From: Parafilimonas sp.
GTDB taxonomy: Bacteria > Bacteroidota > Bacteroidia > Chitinophagales > Chitinophagaceae
Assembly (NCBI GenBank): GCA_025927795.1
Contig: JAICKT010000222.1
Span: forward strand, 1 to 7,364
DNA length: 7,364 bases
Direction: 5' to 3'
Positions 1-5,836 of the stretch are shown piece after piece (within the stretch, counting starts at the first letter, position 1; each line of letters begins with the position of its first letter). The notes below the pieces were generated by a model. The model was not told the origin of the DNA. It saw only the letters and a list, made by a program, of their open reading frames with translations, and did not search any database. The translations under genes were made by a program, and so were the position numbers.

Positions 1-2096
1 CCTCAAAACACTACGGCGAAAAATGGACAGCCATGTGGCTCGACCTTGCACGTTATGCAGACACAAAAGGTTATGAACGTGATGATAATCGTAACATCTG
101 GAAATATCGTGACTGGCTGATTGATGCATTCAATCAAAACATGCCGTATGATAAATTTTTAACGCTGCAACTCGCCGGTGATTTAATGCCGAATGCAACA
201 GATGATGATTACATCGCCACTGCATTTCACCGCAATACCATGACAAACGATGAAGGCGGCACCGATAATGAAGAATTCAGAACGGCTGCAGTATTGGATA
301 GAGTAAACACAACCTGGCAGGCATTGATGGGAACAACCTTTGCCTGCGTGCAATGTCACTCACATCCGTACGACCCGTTCAAGCATGAAGATTATTATAA
401 GTTCATGGCATTCTTTAATGATAGTCGTGATGAAGATTCGTATGCAGATTATCCTTTGCTGCGAGAATACAAAACTGATGACAGTTTAAAAGTTTTGCAA
501 GTAACGAATTGGCTCAAACAAAATACAACAACTGATGAAGCCAAACGTGTGTACACATTTTTAAAAACCTGGGAGCCTGCTTACAACTCTTTGCGTGCAG
601 ACAGTTTTACCAACAGCGAACTCAACGATACCAAATGGCTTATCTTCCGCAACCATGCGGTGGCACGTTTAAAACATGTTGACCTCTCCAATAAAACAGA
701 ACTCATCTATCGCTTCAACGGATTTACAACTGGCGGCGTTTGGGCGATTCATCTTGATGCACCCAATGGTCAAAGCATTGCAACAATTCCTATTCAAAAA
801 ACAACTAAATGGACAATCACAAAAGTTGATATCAATCCATCACAAGGTTACCACGATTTATTTTTTACTTACACCAATCCCAACTTAAAAAAACCTGATG
901 AAAGCGGTGTGCTGTTCGACTGGTTTTATTTCACGCATGAATTAGATGGAAAAGATAAACCCGGTTATGCAGACATCAACAAAACCTACTGGAACTTACT
1001 CTGCAACGATTCTGTTGCAACCACGCCGGTGATGATGGACAATCCAAAATTCATGCATCGTGTAAGCAATGTTTTTGAAAAAGGCAACTGGCTCGTAAAA
1101 GGTGAAGTAGTGCAGCCCGATGTTCCGCATTCATTAAATGCATTTCCCAAAAGTGCGCCACGCAATCGTTTGGGTTTAGCCGAATGGTTAACCAGCAAAA
1201 AAAACCCGCTCACATCAAGAACCATCGTCAACCGTTTGTGGGAACAACTCTTTGGAACCGGCATCGCCGAAACACTCGAAGACCTCGGCACACAAGGCAT
1301 TGAGCCCACCAACAAAGACCTGCTCGATTATCTTTCTTATCAACTGATGAATGATTATGGATGGAGCTTAAAATCGTTGCTCAAAGAAATGGTGATGAGC
1401 GCCACCTATCGCGAAGATTCAAAAATCACCAAACAAGCGCTGGAAAAAGACCCGCAGGATAAGTTGTTGGAAAGAGCGCCACGCATACGTTTATCGGCAG
1501 AAGAAATGCGCGACCAGGCTTTATGCATCAGCGGTTTGATGTGTACAAAAATGTATGGACCCAGCGTGATGCCATGGGAACCTGCGGGCATCTGGCAATC
1601 GCCCTGGAACAGCCAAACCTGGGTTACCAGCAATGGCGACGACCAGTATCGCCGCACGGTTTATACTTACTGGAAACGCACGGCGGCATATCCCAGCACG
1701 GTACTGCTTGATGGTGCAGACCGCGAAGTTTGTACGGCACGCCGCATACGCACCAACACGCCCTTGCAGGCACTCGTAACGCTCAACGATTCTGTGTACC
1801 TCGATGCCGCAAGACATTTTGCATGGCGCCTGCAACAGCAGCAACCGCATGCCAGTGTTGCGCAACTCATCAGCACGGGTTATACAAGCATGGTGTATAA
1901 ACCCATTGAACCCGCCAAGCTTGCTGCGCTGCAAAATTTATACAACACCGCTTACACGCAATATCAAAACAATGCCGCCGCCACCTGCGCAATAGTTGGT
2001 GGCATGAGTGCTGCACATACCACTGCTGAAACTGCTGCCCTCATTGTTGTTGCCAACGCTATGTTGAATTTAGATGAAGTGGTGACGAAGAATTAG
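1..2096 (+). CDS. DUF1549/DUF1553 (PSCyt2-PSD1) domain protein, 5' end outside window
   Basis: The reading frame is open from the first complete codon at 3, and the residues before the Met at 33 (YGEKWTA) already match the family's conserved start of the DUF1549 block, so the gene begins upstream; 697 residues are visible. Order: DUF1549 (PSCyt2), about 1-160, with the WLDLARYAD and GYERD motifs and a CVQCH heme-type site at nucleotides 345-359; a CBM6-like beta domain, about 197-315; DUF1553 (PSD1), about 387-640, with NRLWEQLFGTGI and RRIRTNTPLQAL. The C-terminus, ending VANAMLNLDEVVTKN, looks intact. Full-length relatives often carry an N-terminal cytochrome c-like PSCyt1 domain and signal peptide, which would lie outside. 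Family members are abundant in Planctomycetes and in some Bacteroidota and are thought to be exported and linked to polysaccharide use; no reaction is established. The usual downstream DUF1501 partner is absent. G+C is higher than in the genes to the right. Family assignment is confident; role is inference. Confidence 0.93.
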   Translation, partial: SKHYGEKWTAMWLDLARYADTKGYERDDNRNIWKYRDWLIDAFNQNMPYDKFLTLQLAGDLMPNATDDDYIATAFHRNTMTNDEGGTDNEEFRTAAVLDRVNTTWQALMGTTFACVQCHSHPYDPFKHEDYYKFMAFFNDSRDEDSYADYPLLREYKTDDSLKVLQVTNWLKQNTTTDEAKRVYTFLKTWEPAYNSLRADSFTNSELNDTKWLIFRNHAVARLKHVDLSNKTELIYRFNGFTTGGVWAIHLDAPNGQSIATIPIQKTTKWTITKVDINPSQGYHDLFFTYTNPNLKKPDESGVLFDWFYFTHELDGKDKPGYADINKTYWNLLCNDSVATTPVMMDNPKFMHRVSNVFEKGNWLVKGEVVQPDVPHSLNAFPKSAPRNRLGLAEWLTSKKNPLTSRTIVNRLWEQLFGTGIAETLEDLGTQGIEPTNKDLLDYLSYQLMNDYGWSLKSLLKEMVMSATYREDSKITKQALEKDPQDKLLERAPRIRLSAEEMRDQALCISGLMCTKMYGPSVMPWEPAGIWQSPWNSQTWVTSNGDDQYRRTVYTYWKRTAAYPSTVLLDGADREVCTARRIRTNTPLQALVTLNDSVYLDAARHFAWRLQQQQPHASVAQLISTGYTSMVYKPIEPAKLAALQNLYNTAYTQYQNNAAATCAIVGGMSAAHTTAETAALIVVANAMLNLDEVVTKN

Positions 2097-2135
2097 TTGG
2101 GGCTGTCGGCTGTAGTATAAGTATCAGCTGTAGTT

Positions 2136-2212
2136 CGGGCTTTACATTACAAGTCCGGCACAAACCTGCGCTCAGCCAACACTCCCCTTTCAGGGGGAGC
2201 CGGAGGGGGCTT
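2136..2212. repeat. REP-like G/C-rich intergenic hairpins
   Basis: Non-coding stretch after the DUF1553 gene. An imperfect hairpin pairs 2136-2142 (CGGGCTT) with 2151-2157 (AAGTCCG), with one G-U pair. A second pairs CTCCCC (2182-2187) with GGGGAG (2194-2199) and is followed by a G-run rich segment to 2210. Stretches of the form CTCCCCTTTCAGGGGGAG are common between genes of Bacteroidota as dispersed repeats; that is from memory, not from a search. Neither hairpin is followed by a T-run, so a terminator role for the upstream gene is possible but weak. Confidence 0.4.
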
Positions 2213-2261
2213 CACCGTGCTTTCCATTGCAATCCCGCAGCCGTTCATCTGTTGAATTCTA

Positions 2262-2305
2262 TTAACAAATAAAAATGCGGTTGATTTTTGCAATTCAACC
2301 GCATT
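2262..2305 (-). terminator. rho-independent terminator of the minus-strand Cys-rich gene cluster
   Basis: A perfect 11-bp inverted repeat, AATGCGGTTGA (2274-2284) and TCAACCGCATT (2295-2305), encloses a 10-nt loop. Read on the minus strand, the stem is followed at once by TTTTATTTG, the T-rich tail of an intrinsic terminator. It lies about 50 bp after the stop codon of the zinc-finger gene at 2354-2569. On the plus strand the stem is followed by AAAGC, so the signal is directional. Confidence 0.85.
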
Positions 2306-2353
2306 AAAGCGAATCTACATTATAGCAATGGCTACAAGAACAATAAATCATAA

Positions 2354-2569
2354 CTAATCATCATCTTCAACCTCGCCGGTTCCTGAACAATTTGGACAAT
2401 CAACATGACCCGTTCCATCACAATGGTCACAAGTATCCCAACATCCATCATCTCCGCCAATTAAAACAAAATTTTTACCAGCAACTGAAAAGAAGCCAGA
2501 ATTACATTGAGGGCAATTGAGTTCTCCCATGCCATCGCATCTTCTGCATTTTACGTAAGACATAAACAT
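2354..2569 (-). CDS. small DnaJ-type zinc-finger protein
   Basis: A 71-residue protein with four CxxCxG-type motifs: CRRCDGMG, CPQCNSG, CDHCDGTG and CPNCSGTG. They form two pairs separated by a short insert (about residues 26-45). This is the arrangement of the DnaJ/Hsp40 central zinc domain, where four such motifs bind two zinc ions, but the J domain and substrate-binding domains are absent, so it is a stand-alone zinc module. The second motif lacks the last Gly of the consensus. The C-terminus is acidic (EVEDDD). There is no signal peptide or membrane segment, so it is presumably cytoplasmic. Start: Met1 and Met3 are both possible, and no Shine-Dalgarno sequence separates them. It lies 38 bp after the gene at 2608-3273 on the same strand and ahead of a strong terminator, so it is probably the last gene of an operon. 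Zinc binding is likely; the partner is unknown. Confidence 0.85.
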   Translation of the reverse strand: MFMSYVKCRRCDGMGELNCPQCNSGFFSVAGKNFVLIGGDDGCWDTCDHCDGTGHVDCPNCSGTGEVEDDD

Positions 2570-2607
2570 GTATTTAAAAGTGAAAAAATAATGAGAATAA
2601 CTAAACT

Positions 2608-3273
2608 TTAATTTACAAAAAATAATGGCGAAACATCTTTATATAAAACATTTTCCACCATCTTATTTATTTCTGGATTATCAAAATCCACAAAGCGATT
2701 TATATAATCATCATTAGTTGTTCCCCCGCAAAAGTCATCGCTTCCACCGATTGGCGCACATCCACCTGGCGCTGGTTCACCACAGTCTGCATGAGATAGT
2801 TCACCATTATTTGAAACAGATAATTTTTTACTAACCTGATTATGGTTATTTTTTAATTCATCAATAATTGGGTCGTCGTTGCAACAATCGGAATGATTAC
2901 AACAAAAAGCATTATCTGCAATTGTTTGTGTTTCCTTTTGTTGTTTCCACTTTGAAGGCGTAGGAAAATGATGTAAAAATTTGCCAAACAATTTTTGGCA
3001 ATCAATAGCATATTTATTTGTGTGCAAGATGTGCTGATGCCATACTTCATCAATATCACTTGTTGGAGAAATTGGTTTTCCAATTGTTTGCGTTAAATAC
3101 AAAAATTGCTTGTAATGTTTAATTGCGTTTTCTGCTCTTTCGATAGACCATTTATATTTAATAACTAAACGGTCTTGAATTAGCGTTAGATTAAGTTGCT
3201 CAATTTTACCCCAGAGCTCAGGGTTCATCAACTTTGTCACCGCAGTTGATGAGTACATTTTTAAACGTTTCAT
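2608..3273 (-). CDS. glycine-rich domain-containing protein-like (former DUF1399) protein with Cys-rich C-terminal half
   Basis: A 221-residue protein. Residues about 15-105 match the GRDP-like family: helices, then the signature DIDEVWHQHILH (73-84), YAIDC (88-92) and FLHHFP (99-104). The clustered histidines (79, 81, 84, 101, 102) could bind metal, which is inference. From about 120 the protein turns low-complexity and Cys-rich: CC at 124-125, CC at 130-131, then Cys164, 172 and 182 in Gly/Pro/Asp-rich sequence (residues 164-184). The last 30 residues return to an ordinary composition. The family is known mainly from plants and fungi, with many uncharacterised bacterial members; no biochemical role is established. 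The protein is a paralogue of the one encoded at 3442-3927 and sits in the same direction, 168 bp downstream of it. No signal peptide or membrane helix is seen. The start at 3273 gives the longest frame; Met6 is an alternative. Confidence 0.85.
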   Translation of the reverse strand: MKRLKMYSSTAVTKLMNPELWGKIEQLNLTLIQDRLVIKYKWSIERAENAIKHYKQFLYLTQTIGKPISPTSDIDEVWHQHILHTNKYAIDCQKLFGKFLHHFPTPSKWKQQKETQTIADNAFCCNHSDCCNDDPIIDELKNNHNQVSKKLSVSNNGELSHADCGEPAPGGCAPIGGSDDFCGGTTNDDYINRFVDFDNPEINKMVENVLYKDVSPLFFVN

Positions 3274-3281
3274 ATTGTAAA

Positions 3282-3313
3282 GAGGTTTTGTTTATAACCT
3301 CAATACAAACTTA
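3282..3313 (-). promoter_or_regulatory. possible promoter box and dyad upstream of the 221-residue GRDP-like gene
   Basis: On the minus strand 3313-3306 reads TAAGTTTG, an exact fit to the Bacteroidota -7 box TAnnTTTG, about 32 bp before the ATG at 3273. No clear -33 TTTG is visible at the usual distance. Just downstream, GAGGTT (3282-3287) and AACCTC (3296-3301) form a 6-bp dyad with an 8-nt loop between the box and the start codon. It could be an operator or a 5'-leader hairpin. Weak evidence, as the DNA is AT-rich. Confidence 0.35.
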
Positions 3314-3362
3314 AATATGACACAACTTTTTTTTGATTTTATAGAGACATGAACAAGCCATT

Positions 3363-3405
3363 CATAAGGCAACTCAAAGTCATTTATAAGACAATCATAG
3401 GACAA
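3363..3405. repeat. three short direct repeats, consensus YATARGRCAA
   Basis: CATAAGGCAA (3363-3372), TATAAGACAA (3385-3394) and CATAGGACAA (3396-3405) lie between the two GRDP-like genes with start-to-start distances of 22 and 11 bp, i.e. whole helical turns. A longer version of the second copy (3381-3394) matches 3976-3989 in the divergent gap at 13 of 14 bases. They could be binding sites of one regulator, though AT-rich sequence makes chance matches easy. Confidence 0.3.
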
Positions 3406-3441
3406 ATGATTTTAATTTTTCTTACTTCCAGTTTGATGTTG

Positions 3442-3927
3442 TTAATCACGGCAGCTTGAAGTATCAGAGCAGGAATTACAACCTGTATCACTGCAACGTA
3501 AATCAACTTCGAGTAAAATGCTTTGTTTGTTTTTTGAATAATTCCAATTCGATGAAAGCTGCCCAAATACCAAACGTGCAACTTCTAAAGTGTGTTCAAT
3601 TTCTTTAAGTCCTTTTTCTTTATCATAATTATCTCCATTGGGATAATGATGTATAAATCTTTCAAAAAAGTTTATGCAAAAATCTAAGTAATCTTTTGTA
3701 TGTAAAATGAATGCATGCCAACCATCGTCAATTTTTAAAGCTGGGGCAAAGCCCCCGCCATACACGCCGCATAGATAAAGAAACCTTTTGGTGTCCTCAA
3801 ATATCTCCGATGCTTCTTGATAAGTACAATTGACTTCTTTTGAAATACGTTTTACAACGCTTTCATTGCTGTAATTCATTACCTGTAGTAACAGGTTTTT
3901 AGATTTGGTTACCAACATATCTTGCAT
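3442..3927 (-). CDS. short glycine-rich domain-containing protein-like (former DUF1399) protein with Cys/Ser/Thr tail
   Basis: A 161-residue paralogue of the protein at 2608-3273. Shared landmarks in the same order: RFLYL (48-52), KIDDGWHAFILH (65-76), a Tyr/Phe-rich helix and FIHHYP (91-96). In the signature the middle His of WHQHILH is Phe here (Phe73), so any metal site would differ. A helical segment follows (about 100-125). The last 17 residues are CSDTGCNSCSDTSSCRD, with four Cys (145, 150, 153, 159) among Ser, Thr and Asp. No signal peptide or membrane segment is seen. It is the first gene of the minus-strand group and is divergent from the gene at 4009. Starts at Met1, Met4 or Met17 are possible; Met1 lies in the loop of a 10-bp inverted repeat (3915-3945). 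The function of the bacterial family members is unknown. Confidence 0.82.
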   Translation of the reverse strand: MQDMLVTKSKNLLLQVMNYSNESVVKRISKEVNCTYQEASEIFEDTKRFLYLCGVYGGGFAPALKIDDGWHAFILHTKDYLDFCINFFERFIHHYPNGDNYDKEKGLKEIEHTLEVARLVFGQLSSNWNYSKNKQSILLEVDLRCSDTGCNSCSDTSSCRD

Positions 3928-3945
3928 TTTTAATACAAGATATGT
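3915..3945 (-). promoter_or_regulatory. inverted repeat enclosing the start codon of the 161-residue GRDP-like gene
   Basis: ACATATCTTG (3915-3924) and CAAGATATGT (3936-3945) are perfectly complementary over 10 bp around an 11-nt spacer. In the minus-strand transcript the first AUG (3927-3925) is the last triplet of the loop, right against the stem, and codons 2-4 form the 3' arm. It could be a translational control hairpin or an autoregulatory operator. The arms are AT-rich, but a perfect 10-bp match placed exactly at the start codon is notable. Confidence 0.45.
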
Positions 3946-4008
3946 ATATATTTATTCATTCTTTTTAAATCCGGACATTTAAAAGACAACTTTAAGACTA
4001 ATTAACCA

Positions 4009-4914
4009 ATGATTTCGGCTGAAATTAATGCTGGCAAAATTTTGCTTGAAGAAGTATGCTCGTACTTTAATGATAGGGAGGGATACCCAAGAATTAATGA
4101 CGTTATGAATATTCATTCAGATGACAAGCAAGCGTTGTTAAAATTTATAAACAGCGAAACAAATAATATATGCGATTTTCAACTCAGAAGCTTGAATCGA
4201 ATAATTAAAAACATAAAAGAAAATAAATTTCAAGCGAAGATACCAAGCGGAAATGCAACTTTATGTACTCTTTGTTACATCGCTTTAAAAAGGAAAAATT
4301 CTGACCTTAAATTACGGTATCAATTAAGCCATCGTGAAAAACATGCTCAGTCAATGTACGTAGTAGATTTCACCAATGAATTTATTACCCCAGTATTTGC
4401 TAGGATGCAGAAATCAGGTAAAGGCACTACGTATTATAATTCTTGTTGGTATTTGTATATCAATGTCGTTGATAAAAATTTGAAACTAAGAAAAACAGGA
4501 AGAAAAATTTTAAAGCTTTCCGAGGAAAATCAAAGTTTGAAAGCGGAATACTTTGCAACGAATGTTGCTGCTCCTGATTGGTTAGGATTCGCAAACTTCG
4601 ACGAAGACAAAAAGTTATTGATTGTAGAATTTAAGGCATTGAAAAACGAAAAAAGAAAAATGGTTATGGAATTTACGATTGAAGATTCAATTCCAAAAAC
4701 AATTGAAGGCACTATATCATATACTTCAATAAACGAAATGGATATAGAAATACAGACAAAAATTTTTTTGCAAAAAGTTGATTGTAATGAAAACCTTTAC
4801 TTAAAAGAAATTAATGATGGCGAAGATGAATTAATAAAAGAAATAGAAGTTAAATTAAAAGAAGTTAAAGCTATTAGTAAAAAGGTGACGCCTTTACATG
4901 ATTGCCATGATTAA
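4009..4914 (+). CDS. protein of unknown function, helical N-terminus and beta-rich C-terminus
   Basis: A 301-residue protein that I do not recognise. Residues 1-105 look alpha-helical and charged, with a CTLC pair at 86-89 in the last helix. Residues about 140-258 alternate hydrophobic and polar residues as in a beta-sandwich or barrel, beginning CWYLYI (146-151) and including DWLGF (190-194) and LLIVEF (203-208). The region about 262-292 is Lys/Glu-rich and probably helical, and the protein ends HDCHD. A compact beta domain opening with a W-x-L-Y strand recalls sensor-like modules in Bacteroidota accessory proteins, but this is an impression, not a family match. No signal peptide or membrane helix. 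It is divergent from the Cys-rich cluster (81-bp gap) and convergent with the R-M fusion gene (78-bp gap), so it is probably transcribed alone. The ATG at 4009 is preceded by AT-rich leader DNA with no Shine-Dalgarno sequence. Confidence 0.8.
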   Translation: MISAEINAGKILLEEVCSYFNDREGYPRINDVMNIHSDDKQALLKFINSETNNICDFQLRSLNRIIKNIKENKFQAKIPSGNATLCTLCYIALKRKNSDLKLRYQLSHREKHAQSMYVVDFTNEFITPVFARMQKSGKGTTYYNSCWYLYINVVDKNLKLRKTGRKILKLSEENQSLKAEYFATNVAAPDWLGFANFDEDKKLLIVEFKALKNEKRKMVMEFTIEDSIPKTIEGTISYTSINEMDIEIQTKIFLQKVDCNENLYLKEINDGEDELIKEIEVKLKEVKAISKKVTPLHDCHD

Positions 4915-4992
4915 AAATGCTTGTACCGTAGCCAGCAGGTTTCATAACATAGCTATGTGCACACATCTAACTTTGCATCATCAAGAAAATAA

Positions 4993-5727
4993 TTACTCAT
5001 TTCTTTTAAACAACAACTCCCCAAATTGTTTAACATACGTCAATGGAATTTTCGGATTATTAATATCCTTATTTCCATCTATATACCATTTACTTTCCCA
5101 TTTTTCATAATAGGGTTCAAGTAGTTTAGGTGTAAGTTTATAAATTTCTATAAGCTCAATCCCTTCATAAACAGCGAATATCCAGTTTACTTTTCTGTAC
5201 TTTTTTATTATCACAGGATTCATGTGATGATGTGTAGAAAAACTTTTTGTAAGATTTATGTTTACTGATTTTAATTCATATTCATTTCCATGTTCATCAA
5301 TTGCATCATTACCTTCTCTGCCAGGTAAAATTTTAAGATTCGTGATAAGAAGTACTTGTAAAAGCTTGCCACCATTATCCTGAAAAATATCATTTATTCC
5401 GTGCTCATCGGCAAGCGTTTGATATTCTCTTATTCCAGGCATTAAAGAATTAATTTTTTCTACTAAACTTTCAGGAGTAGCTATGTCAATTCTTTCGGGC
5501 TTATTTACATATTCATTAATCAATTCACTAACTGAAACTTCTAATGCATTTGCTATTTGCTGAAGCTTTATGATTGTTACATTATATTTTGCATTTTCAA
5601 TATAACCAATATAAGTTCTGTCAATCTCTGCTAAATAAGCCAATTGTTCTTGCGACAATTTTTTTTCTTTTCTAATTCTCGCAACGTTCTTTCCAATAAT
5701 TTCCAACAAGTTTAACTTCGCAGGCAT
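4993..5727 (-). CDS. pvuIIR: PvuII-type restriction endonuclease fused to an N-terminal controller (C) protein
   Basis: A 244-residue fusion. Residues about 9-72 are an XRE-type helix-turn-helix of the R-M controller class, with RIRKEKKLSQEQLA (17-30) and the recognition-helix segment DRTYIGYIE (36-44). A linker (about 73-86) follows. Residues about 84-240 align without gaps, by eye and from memory, with the whole 157-residue R.PvuII. The PD-(D/E)xK catalytic residues are all present: Asp141, Glu151 and Lys153 (PvuII D58, E68, K70) in GREGNDAID...EYELK, as are the DNA-contacting HHH (166-168) and DINNPKIP (221-228). It should cut CAGCTG as a dimer. In the PvuII system C and R are separate overlapping genes; here they are one protein, as in the characterised CR.NsoJS138I of Niabella soli. 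The methyltransferase is divergent, as in PvuII. The C half probably controls its own promoter through the dyad at 5773-5790. No truncation is seen, so it should be active. Confidence 0.95.
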   Translation of the reverse strand: MPAKLNLLEIIGKNVARIRKEKKLSQEQLAYLAEIDRTYIGYIENAKYNVTIIKLQQIANALEVSVSELINEYVNKPERIDIATPESLVEKINSLMPGIREYQTLADEHGINDIFQDNGGKLLQVLLITNLKILPGREGNDAIDEHGNEYELKSVNINLTKSFSTHHHMNPVIIKKYRKVNWIFAVYEGIELIEIYKLTPKLLEPYYEKWESKWYIDGNKDINNPKIPLTYVKQFGELLFKRNE

Positions 5728-5772
5728 AGCATTATTTATTGCTGCAAAGTCCAGATTTTAAATAATTTTTCC

Positions 5773-5790
5773 CTCCGAGTATATTCGGAG
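5773..5790. promoter_or_regulatory. candidate C-protein operator between the R-M genes
   Basis: CTCCGAGTATATTCGGAG is an 18-bp dyad in which 8 of 9 positions are complementary (only G5779/T5784 fails). It is the most G/C-rich element in the 109-bp divergent gap, 46 bp from the fusion gene's start codon and 46 bp from that of the methyltransferase. An operator of a dimeric controller is expected here. The classic GACTnnnAGTC C-box is not present, so if this is the site the fusion protein has a different recognition sequence. No convincing second dyad is seen. Confidence 0.55.
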
Positions 5791-5802
5791 AGTTATTTTA
5801 TT

Positions 5803-5810
5803 TATTTTTG
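5803..5810 (+). promoter_or_regulatory. possible -7 box of the methyltransferase promoter
   Basis: TATTTTTG fits the Bacteroidota -7 consensus TAnnTTTG and lies 26 bp before the ATG at 5837, predicting a leader of about 20 nt. The -33 region (about 5779-5782) has no TTTG and falls inside the dyad at 5773-5790, so a protein bound there would be expected to block this promoter. A 13-bp palindrome, TCTATTTAATAGA (5812-5824), covers the predicted transcription start. Confidence 0.35.
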
Positions 5811-5836
5811 GTCTATTTAATAGATTAAAAATAAAC

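Noticed and set aside
1521..1934. Open frames of up to 137 codons on the opposite strand and in other frames inside the DUF1553 gene
   Set aside because: They overlap a frame with clear conserved PSD1 motifs and give no recognisable protein; they reflect the codon use of the real gene.
4947..4958. Palindrome ACATAGCTATGT in the gap between the convergent genes as a two-way terminator
   Set aside because: The stem is short and AT-rich with no loop and no T-run on either side; there is not enough to call a terminator.
4898..5110. A 70-codon plus-strand frame running from the end of the 301-residue gene into the fusion gene
   Set aside because: It overlaps the conserved C-terminal part of the endonuclease on the other strand, and its product shows no family features.
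5728..5836. Classic GACTnnnAGTC C-boxes
   Set aside because: Searched on both strands of the divergent gap; only isolated half-like words are present (e.g. GGACTTTG on the minus strand near 5745-5752), with no symmetric pair.
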